Part shown: positions 33,349 to 43,503 of the stretch, in pieces
Position numbering within the stretch: the stretch's first letter is position 1
Layout of the letters: each line of letters opens with the position of its first letter
Assembly: GCA_033297205.1 (NCBI GenBank)
Contig: MU859229.1
Location: 1 to 64,000, forward strand
Direction of reading: 5' to 3'
Source of the DNA: Pseudoneurospora amorphoporcata
Lineage: Eukaryota; Ascomycota; Sordariomycetes; Sordariales; Sordariaceae
Length of the DNA stretch: 64,000 bases
Position numbers and translations under genes: made by a program
The notes under the pieces: generated by a model
The model's input: the letters and a program-made list of their open reading frames with translations, nothing else
Databases searched by the model: none
Told to the model about the DNA's origin: nothing

Positions 33349-34599
33349 TCAGATGATATCTCCAAACCCACCAAACCCTCCTCCACCAAATCCTCCTCCA
33401 CCAAACCCTCTTCCTCCGCGTCCGTTACCGCCAGGCCTATTTCCCCCAAACCTCGGCGCACCACCAGGACCAACAGGATCCCACCTAGCCCCTGGCGGCG
33501 CTTGGTCATCATACCCTCCATCTCCTTCATCACCTCCACGGGGTCCCTGGAAAAGCGGGTCATCGAAAGTCGGATGCATCCCACCTGTTCCTCCAAGTCC
33601 ACCGGACCCAAATCCACCGGGGCCCCGTCCTCCCGGTCTAGGCAACCCACCAAGCGGCGGGACGAAAGAGCCCCTAATCGGATCATCGGGTCCCAGACCA
33701 GCTGGGTAGAGATCACTTCTTCCGTAGTCACTTCTTCCTCCCAATCCTGGGTTTGGGGGTCCACCAACCAGACCCGGTAAGCCGCTGGCGCGAGGGTGGC
33801 GGTTGATCTCGTATTCATCCTCAAAGTCCGGCGGGGGAAAATCACCGGCTGGAATCGGTCGACGAGCAGGGGGGTCGAGGTCGTGCGGGTAGGGGTATGG
33901 TTGAGCTGGATCGGGCATCGGGTTGGGCATCATAGGAGGAGCAGGGGGGTTGCGAGAGCCGCCGGCGCGACGACCGGCTTCGTCTGCGTCCTGTCGGGCT
34001 GCGCGGTCATCGGGATCTTCCTGGTATCCTTCCTTTTGCAGGCCGGGAACAAGGCGCTGGATGATGTTGATTTTCAAGAGCGAAGCTAGATCGGTGATGC
34101 GTTCCTCGGAGATGAAGGCTTTCTTTAACTTTTCCGGTAGATCGTTCCTGTCCTCTTCTCCTTGTCCATCTTCAGTGATGGTGATGCGGATAGGCAAAGC
34201 TGCCGCTGAAACGTAGTCCCTGGTGGTAATGTCGAATCTCGCAATCCTCTCATCTCCTACACCAAGACCACGGATCTCAATCTTGGAACCCATGCGGTCG
34301 ACGCGAATTACGAAGCGCATGGAGGATTGTTCGTGCGCGTAGACGAAGCAGTGCGAGGATAGGCTGCGGTTCCAAGTGCTAGGCAGGCGCGGGGCTAGGG
34401 ATTGGCATTCGGATTCTTCAGGCTTGTCTTCGGAGAAGCCGAGCAGGCGAAAGCCGACTGACACAAAGCAGGCGTGGGTGAAGAGGGCGACAGCGTCGAG
34501 AGAGGAGCTGAGGTCCGAGGTTGCGTCGTCTTTGGCGTGCGTGGGGAGGGCGGCGGCCATGCCATCCAAGATGGAGGCGGGAGTTAATGGCGGCGCCAT
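33349..34599 (-). CDS. fub1: PI31-type proteasome regulator (Fub1)
   Basis: Binds and modulates the 20S proteasome in the cytosol and nucleus. A single exon of 416 residues. The N-terminal FP/PI31 domain covers about residues 15-200: LDAVALFTHACFVSVGFRLL, WNRSLSSHCFVYAHEQSSMR followed by FVIRV, and KAFISEERITDLASLLKINI. The C-terminal half is the disordered Pro/Gly/Asp-rich PI31 tail (YPYPHDLDPPARRPIPAGDF, then DFEDEYEINR), finishing in Gly-rich GFGGGGFGGGGFGGFGDII. The extreme C-terminus has no hydrophobic-Tyr-X motif of the kind mammalian PI31 uses to enter the 20S pore. The gene is intact. Confidence 0.85.
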   Translation of the reverse strand: MAPPLTPASILDGMAAALPTHAKDDATSDLSSSLDAVALFTHACFVSVGFRLLGFSEDKPEESECQSLAPRLPSTWNRSLSSHCFVYAHEQSSMRFVIRVDRMGSKIEIRGLGVGDERIARFDITTRDYVSAAALPIRITITEDGQGEEDRNDLPEKLKKAFISEERITDLASLLKINIIQRLVPGLQKEGYQEDPDDRAARQDADEAGRRAGGSRNPPAPPMMPNPMPDPAQPYPYPHDLDPPARRPIPAGDFPPPDFEDEYEINRHPRASGLPGLVGGPPNPGLGGRSDYGRSDLYPAGLGPDDPIRGSFVPPLGGLPRPGGRGPGGFGSGGLGGTGGMHPTFDDPLFQGPRGGDEGDGGYDDQAPPGARWDPVGPGGAPRFGGNRPGGNGRGGRGFGGGGFGGGGFGGFGDII

Positions 34600-35181
34600 T
34601 GTGGTGGTGCGTGTGGTTTGTTAATTGAGTGTGTGATTTCTTTGATACGCGATATGGTTGAGGTAGGTAGATGCGATTTGTATGTCGATGTTGGTTTGCA
34701 GAGGTGAAGTTGGGTGTAAGTTCACGTCATACGTCTGCGGCAGGAGGGAGCTCAGTTGAGTTACCCCACACCACCTTTAGGCAAGCAAGACGCAACGTCA
34801 ATTCGTCTGCAGTGACACGAGTCGAGCCTTTGTACGTTGTTGGGTAATGGAGGCAAAATGATAACCGTTGGTAAATGTTGCCTAAACCAAAGTGGCAGTG
34901 AGGAAAGAGGAAGCTTGTCGAGGCAGTGGAAAGGGAAGTCGTTGTTCGGTTAAGTGTACTGTAATTTATGACGCCACGGGGGTCCTTTATCTTCAAGTTA
35001 TCTTCCTTATCTTATCGCACCTTTCACTTCTACCATTTAGTCTATTACATGGTATAGAATCATATATTATTACATACGCACACTTGACCAATCCACCGTC
35101 GCCGCTCTGTACCCTTACACAGCAATCCTCGCATTATCCTCATTACCGAACCGCCGCACCCTTCACTCAACAAGACCAACC
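34600..35181. other. Spacer upstream of PI31 gene
   Basis: Promoter and 5' UTR of the PI31 gene plus the 3' end of the next minus-strand gene. No ORF of note; TAGGTAGGTAG lies at about 34660. Confidence 0.45.
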
Positions 35182-36444
35182 CTACTGACGGTGATTATGG
35201 TGATGGTGGTGATAATACCCAATAGGCCAATTCTGATCCACAATATCCGCTCGAATGTACAGAGCCGATGAGTTCAAAGCGTACTTTGAGTCTTCCGGAT
35301 GCCGGTCCAAGCAGAACTTTTTGTAGCCGGGGAAGGCGGTGCTCATGGGTCGCTCGTGAGGTGGCACCGGGATGGGGGGCTGCTGTTGCTGCTGTTGGTG
35401 CTGGTGGTTTCTGCTATTGAGCATGACTGGATTTTAGCTTCACCACCACTAGACGACGCAGAACAGAAATCACAAGCAAAAGAGAAGGCAACTCACAACC
35501 CATCACCACCTCCTCCGCCCTGTCCATGCCCATGATGCCCATGCCGTTCACCCCTCGACCCTCCCCCACCACCATGAACCCCATGTTCCCCCGGCCCTCG
35601 GCCAACACGTCCCTCACCAAACCGACACCCCCCATCATGCCACCCATCCGTAACTTGATCCCTCCACAGAATCGCTGCCGGCTGCTTCGTCCCATCGATC
35701 CTGACCTGCATGATCGGAATCATCTGATTGGGCGCAATCCAGAGCATCTGATGACGATCAATACCATTGATATCTCGTTCCTCGTTCGGCGTATCGCTGT
35801 CAAACACGGCCACGAACACGCTCTCGTCGTGGAAAAAGTCTGACCGGCTGACTAGGTACCGCTTCTCGTCGTCGCTGTAGTTGGGCGTGTCGTGGAAGAC
35901 CAGGTGCACCTGGGAGACGCCCGGCATGGAGGGGATGGGGAAGCCCCAGCCTGGGTAGGGGGCAACATCGGGGGCTGGGGTTGCGTTGTGACTGCCGTTA
36001 TCGTGGTGAGCGTGACCGTAGTGGCTGTGACCGAGGTTAAGCTGCGGGGAGGTCAAGAAGTGGACGAGATCAAAAGCCATTTCGTGCCGAAGCATGGCGC
36101 GCTTGTCATGGTCACGCCGAAGGGTGGAGGCGGTGGTGGGCGAGGAAGGGTCCGTCGGAGAAACGTCCCAGAAGGAACCGAGCTTGTAGCAGACAATTTC
36201 GATGACGCCCCATGTCGAAAGGGGTGGGAGAAGAGGCAGAATGCGGGCGATCTTGCGGGAGATGGAGTACTCTTGGAGGAGGGGGGAGTGCTGGATTTTG
36301 AGGAACTCATTGTAGACGACGAGGGAGCGGTCCTCACTGGACATGGAGCTTGGGGTGTGTGGTAACATATTAACCTTGTGTTGGCCTTGGCCGGTTTTTA
36401 AAGGATTAAGAATCGACTTACGAGTCTTCGCTGTCGCTGGACAT
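35182..36444 (-). CDS. Conserved-looking protein of unknown function, His/Gly-rich
   Basis: Three exons are inferred: 36444-36422 (MSSDSED), 36348 to about 35497, and about 35413-35182, giving roughly 368 residues. The core is well formed: YNEFLKIQHSPLLQEYSISR, PLSTWGVIEIVCYKLGSFWD, VHLVFHDTPNYSDDEKRYLV, SRSDFFHDESVFVAVFDSDT, and QMLWIAPNQMIPIMQVRIDG. It then becomes Gly/His-rich. The last exon has poly-Gln followed by TAFPGYKKFCLDRHPEDSKY and ends in a His run (YYHHHHHNHRQ). Intron 1 is 73 nt with donor GTAAGT. For intron 2 two splice pairs keep the frame (donor GTGAGT with acceptor CAATAG, or GTGATG with ATCCAG). I do not recognise the family. Confidence 0.6.
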
Positions 36445-37756
36445 GGTGAGTTACTTGCTGAGTGGTGTTGAGGTAGGTGAGTAGTAAGTGATGAAGCCCT
36501 TGGTGTACCAGGAAAGAAACAACTGCTGATTGGCAGAAGGGAAACAAATGTCAACAAACAGACTCGGCTAACAAACCAAAAAAAAACAAAAAACAAAAGA
36601 AAACGTGCAAAGTATCCAAACGAGTGTTCCGTCGAGTAAAGACCAACGAGAATGACAGCTAGTACTGCAGCTTCTTCTGGTCTTTGTACTGACAAACTCG
36701 TGGAATTGTATCCAATTCTTCACACATTTATACTTTTTCCATCTGTGACCCTTCCATGAACAATTGCCCGGAGCAGAATCAGGCATCTCGATCCAAAATG
36801 AACTCCCATGAACCCTGTTATGGACGTCCTCTTCAATGTTAAGTCTGACAAACGGATGTAAACTTGAGTGCCCTGCCCTTGCAAGCTCCGGTCAAATCGC
36901 CGGTCTTCAAAGGTCTACCTGAGGGAACCCTTCTTCTTCTTCTTCTCCATCTCCTCTTCCTCCCCTCCCAAGAGCCCTATCCAAGCCAATCCCAAGTCAT
37001 GGCTTCCGGCGTATTCAACAAGGTATCGGTCATTTACCTCCTCCCGTCCTACCACCATGGTCATAAAAAATCATATCATCATCCACAGTGTTCCCTTTTT
37101 CCCTCTCCATGACCCCATGAGTCCCTGCCCTTGAACCCAAGAGCCCCCAAACTGTTGTAATGTTCCACAATCCAGTACCGAAGGTGCATCTGTCGGTATC
37201 CGTGTAACCGTCGCACCAAGAAGACAGAGGAGAGGAGTGTGTTGTCATACAGCGTTGACTATTATTCCCGTAATTAATTGTCCCGTCTGTTGTTCTTGGG
37301 GAGGTGTGTGGTGCCTGCATGTACAAAGAACGTTGCCTGTGACACCATGCAAATGCCCCTAACCACCTACCCCCTCAACACCCCAATTCGGTAACCTATT
37401 AAAGACGGTGGTCTTGGAGACACAACAGTTAGCCATGCATGTAATGTCTTTTGTGTTCCCCGTACAAATTGGTCGTACATGTTTGACACATGCATAGATA
37501 GGTGGGTAGCGGTGGTCCAAGGGGGACGACACCCTCTGGCTGGCCCGTTATCCCTCATTCGGCCAATTTGGGGTTTTGCTGTAGGTTCCAGAAGGCTAGG
37601 CTGGCTGGCCATGGTGGTGTACGTGTGAGCTCTCATCTTAGCTCTCACCTAGTCTTCCTGCCTTGCCTGCCGGGGCTTGGGTAATACGAAGGTCGAGACG
37701 GGTTATGACATCTGAAGCCCTCTTCTTGACTTGTCCTCTTTCAGACACTTGATGGC
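36445..37756. other. Intergenic; no supported gene
   Basis: Promoter of the preceding minus gene and the 3' flank of the next. Only short ORFs lacking motifs. A CAAAAAAAAACAAAAAAC-type A-rich tract lies near 36578-36600. Confidence 0.45.
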
Positions 37757-39777
37757 TCATTTGGACGAGGGGCGGTCTGCTGTCTCAAGACCTTCGTGTC
37801 GACCTTGCCGCTCGGCTGCTTTGAGTTGTCGGTACTTGATGCCTGGAAGTGTTTCGAGGACGTATATGGTATCGGGGTCGATGAGGTCGAGCTCATCGTC
37901 GTAACCAAGGCCTCGGATGAGAAAACAGTCGTTCTGTTGCAAATAACTGTATCAGCCACGGAGTAGAGAGCTTTGTTGGAGATGAGAGGAGGGGGGCTAA
38001 AGTTGCATACCCAGTCTGACCAGGCCTTGTCCAAGTTCTAACACAATTCCGTGTCCTCCAGCTTGCGCCGGTTAAATACGAGGTTGCCACCCCGGTGATC
38101 CCATGTGTAGTGTTCAGGCTGCAACCTATAGTGATCCAGATTCTTCCTCTTCTCTCGTTTGAAAGCCTCTTCTAAGAATTGACCGTCTTGGATAACTCTC
38201 TGGCAGTCGCACGGATGAATAAGTCCAGGGAGTTTAAGTCCAAGGTAACAATATCCCTGCATGTCGTCGGCCACGTAGATGGTGTGCATGATATGGATGA
38301 TGTTGGAGACCCTGTCCTTCTGGTCTCTGTTTGACTCTGACATGCAGACGAGGTCCCAAGTTTGGCTTTGTGGGTCGAGCTCTGCATTTTCGAGAAGTCC
38401 CGACACGAGATTCGGGTCTGTGATGTTCCGAAAGTCATAATTGCCGTACGAACCAAAGAAAAACCACTCTTTCGGTTCCGCAATAGGAGCGTACCATCTC
38501 AGGGCAAGGTACGATGTTAATAGATCGTCATGCTGATAGGAGGTAGTCGGCCAAGGAGGAACAGGACGAAAAGGGAGACATGACAGCCCAAAGAAGGCCC
38601 TAACCTCTCCGTAGCCTGAATGGTACTTTTAAGTGGACCAACACAGTTCTCCCCGTTCATCGAATTCTTCATGGGCATACTGTTTTCCGAATGACGGTAC
38701 TAAAGTCGAAACCTCCAACGAGCCCGGGGTATGCCTTCGCTGCAGATACTCGTTGTCAGAATCCCACACATTCCTTGCAGGCGCTGGCACCTTTTGTGTC
38801 TTGCGTATCCAGTACTTGTTGAACATTTCCATGCTTTCCAAGCGCGCAAAGTCTCTCTCTGTGCCTGGCTCTTGGTCAACGCCCCAAAGGGCCTCCTCGC
38901 ATAGCCGCATGCGGCACAGAGACCAAACGTCCCAAACATCTGAAGCATCAAAGACGGCGCGAAGGTCCCTTTCCAGCTCAATTCGGCCATTTCTGGGTAA
39001 CTCTGCACTCGATGCTTCTGAACATGTTTCAGATGTTTCAGATGGGACGGTTGAGAGGGCTTCATTCCACCACTCTTCATAGAAAGGATACTCGAACAGG
39101 TCTCGTTGACCGTCCTCGTAGGACCCAGCCTTGGCTGCCGCAAAGTGTACGCGTGGCCAGCGAAGACAAGGTCGGTATCTGTCTGCCACTTGGCGAGCCA
39201 TCAGCCTCCAAATTGGAATATCGTCTGGATGTGGAGCGACAGCGAGGTTGTCCAACTCTTGACTGAGTTTACATGGGTTTTGCCTCATCCTTAGAAAGAA
39301 ATCCTCATTCAACTCATCCCCGATCAGCTTCTCCACTCTCTCCTGACGTGTGTCACCGGGAAACCTCCCACCGTGGCGTACGCTGAGTTCTTCAGCAAGT
39401 ACATCAGCATCTCCAGCATCGGCGACGACACATCCTGGATGGTCATGGTCAGCTCTTGGAAGCAATCGGGCAAGGACATGACGGAGAACCGCATCGGCCC
39501 ATGACCACCTGAGAAACAAGAGACGGCTGATCTCATCAATCTCTTGTTCGTTGTCTTTGGACAAGTCAATGATGGGGCTGGGAGTGAGCAGGACGGCTTC
39601 AACGAGGTAGCGGTCCAGGTCGGAGAGGCGCACAAAGACGGTGTGGGTGAAACGTTGGCGGATCTCGGAGAATGAGTCAAGACACGAGATCTCATGGTGG
39701 ACATTCTGGACGAGACTCGTGATCTTGGGTGTGGTCAGTCGGAGCTGCCAGCGGAGGGAGTCGGCGGGTGTCTCCAT
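37757..39777 (-). pseudogene. Large protein of unknown function with two in-frame stops
   Basis: One frame is coding-like from ATG 39777 (METPADSLRWQLRLTTPKIT) to about 38024, but carries TAA at 38629-38631 and TAG at 38038-38040. A normal intron (donor GTATGC at about 38010, branch CTGAT, acceptor CAACAG near 37937) then leads to the last exon (NDCFLIRGLGYDDELDLIDP, ending ADRPSSK). The TAA can be removed by an 81-nt in-frame intron, 38600-38680 (GTATGC...GGTTAG), so it need not be a defect. The TAG follows LEDTELC and precedes NLDKAWSDW. Only a weak 48-nt intron (GTATTT...GTTAG) would remove it; otherwise it is a nonsense change, possibly CAG to TAG. No family is recognised. The protein would be about 620 residues. 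It may be intact with unusual introns. Confidence 0.5.
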
Positions 39778-40609
39778 GTCTGCCTGAGTACTCTGGGAGG
39801 TCCACTATGATGACCTGTTCAACTAGTAGGTACCTAAGCAGATAACGCCCAATGATCCTTCCGTGTTACACCAACAGACCGTGAGCAGTAAGCACAAAGC
39901 ACATGGCAGGCAATCTGCTTTACCGCGGATTCGGTTTGATTGGGTGAATACACAATGCGGCAGGCACAATTAACGTATAGCCTGCGCGCAGAAGTTGATA
40001 GCTGCATGTTCTCCCATTTCACTCTTTCCGCATCACATGCAACATTGTCCAACACTCTCACTGTCTAGAGGTAATCATAATTGTATCTTCTCGGAATGGC
40101 TCCTTCCCTCGAAGCCCTTCCTCGTCACTCGTCGTATTGGCTGGTCTGGGTTGTTGCCAGTCTGGTTGTTGCCCATCTGCTGGCGTCAAGCGACAAAGCC
40201 CAGAGACGATGATGATACCAGTGAAAGTCGAGGACACATGACCGGATTTTCCGACTGGTCCTGTACTAGGTTGCTCAATTGGAGGAGTAGGGCTCTGGGT
40301 AACAGGCGGCCAAGGTATGTGGTTCAATATCTGACAATTCAACTGCCTGTAAGCGGCCAAGCCTGGGAATTGATTCCCTGAGCGCCCGACGACATGGCAC
40401 GCTGTCAGGGGGAGGCACGGTAGTAATCTTTCTGGCTCAACACCATTACCGCTCAGCCTTGTTTGAACCAGTGCTGCATTCATAAGGGAGTTGAGTGAAT
40501 GCGTTCCATCCGCCAGATAAGGTAAGTAGGAAAGAAGACCTGAAAAAGTTGCCTGTCCCATCGGACCGACGCTTTACCTCTCACCACCATATCCCACCAC
40601 CGGCTTGGC
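39778..40609. other. Divergent intergenic region
   Basis: No supported gene. It separates the minus gene starting at 39777 from the plus HET-type pseudogene. Confidence 0.45.
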
Positions 40610-41911
40610 TTGGGATATCCCGCCTCTGGTCCCTCTTTCTTCGCCCCTTACTTCTCGCTCTATTCCTCTCTCCCCTCATCCTCTTCGCCCATAGCCAACC
40701 GTCTCTCTGGCATCAACGCCACACGCTCTCATACCCCTCCATTCTTACCATCCTGGCCTCCCTTTCTTGTGATCCCGTTCATAATCCTCATCTTTCTCTC
40801 TTGCTGCAGCGGGCTGGCTTTCGTCCATGTCTTAATTCTGAGCTGGGGGAAGCCAGTGATTTGGTCTTTCAACCCCCTGTTCGAAAAGGAAAGAGAGGAG
40901 GAATATGAGGCGAGAAACGCCTTGGTGGTGGTGGTAAGAGCTCTAAGGGAGCGGGTTGCGACCCAGCCAGCGGATCACAAGAAGAGTCTAGGAGATGTGT
41001 ATCATGAACTGTTTGTTCAGTTGTTGAGGAGGGAGCCGGCGCTTATTGCATTGTTGGTGGATGTTGACGGAACCAAGGGGATAAGAAGGGGAGCAGCAGA
41101 AAGCGAACATGGCTTGGAGGGAGCACCGAGCTGGCTACCCAACTGGAGTCAATTGCGCACGAGACACTGGATCAACTACGACGACGAATCGATCTATCAG
41201 CGGATACAACTTGGGACTTCTCCCTCATCACCTGCCACTACCTCTGTGCCGGCCCATGCCCTGGTGCTCAATCCCAGGACTGGCGGCTGTGTTGGGTCGA
41301 CCACGGACAAAACGACAGGACTCTCATAGTCCAAGCTGGCTGTTATCCTCTGTCGAATCACCTACGCCTCTTCTCCAATCGGCAGTAGCGAGTTCCGCTC
41401 CCTCTCGCCGCAGGACACCATTCCAATCCAGCACCTCCGCAGCTCCCTCACCACCAGCGACGCCTGGCTATACGCCATCAAGCTCTACGCGCCATCCACT
41501 CCGCCTTACCAGTTCAATCCGACCGCCATCTTCTTAGGACTCTCTACCCCTTTGAGTGGCAGCTGCCTACAGCTAAACCTACACCGGGTGGTAGACATGG
41601 GCGGCAAGAAGGAGGCTACTCAGGTCGAGTCCGGGCCCGGGCCTGGAGGGGTCTGGATATGGCCCGGAGAGGGATGGGAAAGTGTGGAGGGTTTTGAGCC
41701 CTGTTTGATGGAAAGAGCTGTCTGCAGTGGTTTCCATTGGTTGCTGTCCATTTCATGCGAGGAAAGCCCGTCAGGTGGGTTCTTCCACACGATCAAAAGA
41801 AGACTCTTGTTTGTTCTTTCCTTCTGTGAAGTGAGGGAGGTGCATCCTTATCAAAAATCCCATCGTATATCTTCCACCTTCTCAGGGCCCAAATTTCCCT
41901 GCCTTATTTGA
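40610..41911 (+). pseudogene. Decayed HET-type (incompatibility) gene, C-terminal part
   Basis: The coding signal moves between frames without introns. Frame 2 (40610 to about 41180) has a hydrophobic stretch (FLVIPFIILIFLSCCSGLAF), then ALRERVATQP, SLGDVYHELFVQLLRREPAL and APSWLPNWSQLRTRHWI. These match the region after the HET domain in fungal HET proteins (RERVATxPxD; LPSWVPDWS). Frame 1 (about 41182-41388) continues with TTWDFSLITCHYLCAGPCPG and DWRLCWVDHGQNDRTLIVQA. Frame 2 resumes (about 41390-41911) with FRSLSPQDTIPIQHLRSSLT and CLMERAVCSGFHWLLSISCE. The frame-2 reading also crosses a TAG at 41327. The HET domain itself is absent and the usual segment between RERVATxPxD and the DYS motif looks deleted. 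At least two frame shifts make it non-functional. Confidence 0.55.
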
Positions 41912-42861
41912 CCTCTGGCAAGACCTGACCCGGCAAGTAGTGGCAATCGAGTATTTTCTTTATCATTTGTTCTTCCACTTGCCTTCCATTTCGTCCCTCG
42001 TCTCTCCTCTCTTGTACTTCCACAAGACACAAGCAACACAACGAACCAATCTCGATGCACAGCTTACAGCAAGAGACATGGAGCTGCGGCGTGTCGTCGA
42101 ACAACTTCACACGCAGTTCGTCCCTTGAAGTTGGTCAAGTTGCACATACGCCTCCATTACATTTCATACGTCAAGAACAGCACCGAGTACATGCCGACCT
42201 AAGGATTCTAAAGGTTGGGAGCCGAGCGATTGGCAAAGTACAACAAACACGCTCTGTGTAACTTGGATGCAAGAGTGTTCGATCTTTTCTGTCAACAATC
42301 TATCAGCCCACTCGCCACGATTCAAAACATCCCTCCCGCATCCCAGCCAGCAGTTTGGGTCGGGGATGATACGAGGCAAGGACGTTGAGTGGCAATTCCA
42401 CTGTTACTACCCCACGTTCTGTTGAAAGATACCTAAATCCTTTCAAGTATGTAAGGTAGTTGTGAAGCAAGATCCATTGGCTCGTAACATCCGCGATCTT
42501 TGCCTTCGGCAAAGGGAGGAACGCTTCTAGTCCCAACGAGTACCTCTAGGTGGCATTAGAGGTACCTTCATTCTCCCATAAATGCATTGTGCGCCGTCAC
42601 CATTTTTTCTTGTCCTTCTCCCTACCGCTCTCAAAGATTACCAAACATCATCGTTTTAAAATCCGGTTATACATACCCTTGCCAAACAACACGTCGTTCT
42701 ACCAGGCTTGTCGCAACCCAAATTCCTCACTTTGTCACCCGCGACACCCATATCACATTGTACGTGCCTCTAAAACATGACCGAAAAATCTGTTGATGCC
42801 TTTCAGTCACTGACCTGATTATCCGGACAGAGTACCTTAGCCAAACATCCAGCTGCCCAAC
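41912..42861. other. Intergenic; no supported gene
   Basis: Short ORFs without motifs on both strands. The proximal part of the 42862 gene's upstream region is pyrimidine-rich. Confidence 0.45.
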
Positions 42862-43503
42862 ATGACTGCCCCGAACGATGGTGGCCCAGTTTAGGATAAT
42901 ATCTCCGCCGGCAGCACAGCAAGTCCCAGCCCCGATGACATGGAGTATGACATGTTGGATGACATGGAGTATGACATGTTGGATGACCTGATCATAACAA
43001 ACCCCGATCCCGATAACTTGGAGTACGACATCGCAGACGATTTGGTTGTCCTGACCGAGGCACTCTTCTTGGAACAACAACAAGGACATGGACAAGGACA
43101 AGGACATGGAAAAGGACAAGGACATGCACAAGGACCAGGAGAGCAACCAGGGCCAGCATTAGGGGCGCAACAGCAACAAACACACACACAAACACCGCCA
43201 CAGCAACCAGATGAACAACTAAAACTGGAAGCGAAAAAGTGTGCTTCGAGGTTTTTGAGGAGTATTACCAGGGAACACCTTCAACAATCAACACCGGGTG
43301 GGGATTTGGATGAGACTTACAGAGAGCACAAGGCCAAGTCATGCAGGATTTGTACCATCAAGGGCGTGGGGGTGAAGAAGGATGAGCTAGGCTGGAAGAT
43401 CGGGATCGCAATAGTTGGGGAGGAGAATTTGGTTGCGGTGATTCGGGGATTGAGAGTGGTAAAGGATGGAAAGCGTTGGCAGGTTGTATCCTGTTCCGGG
43501 TAG
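42862..43503 (+). CDS. Orphan acidic/Gln-Gly repeat protein with early in-frame TAG
   Basis: The frame starts at ATG 42862 (MTAPNDGGPV), meets TAG at 42892-42894, and continues unbroken from 42895 to 43503. Translation could begin at the internal ATG 42940, giving 187 residues. The N-terminal acidic part contains an exact 24-bp tandem duplication encoding MEYDMLDD twice. A Gly-His-Gln repeat (HGQGQGHGKGQGHAQG) and Gln/Thr-rich spacer follow. The C-terminal domain is compact and basic (KKCASRFLRSITREHL; CRICTIKGVGVKKDELGWKI; ENLVAVIRGLRVVKDGKRWQ). No family is recognised. The TAG may be a CAG-to-TAG nonsense change or may simply lie in the 5' UTR. Confidence 0.45.
42937..42984 (+). repeat. 24-bp direct tandem repeat, two exact copies
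   Basis: GACATGGAGTATGACATGTT plus GGAT occurs at 42937-42960 and again at 42961-42984. In frame it duplicates eight residues. Confidence 0.95.
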
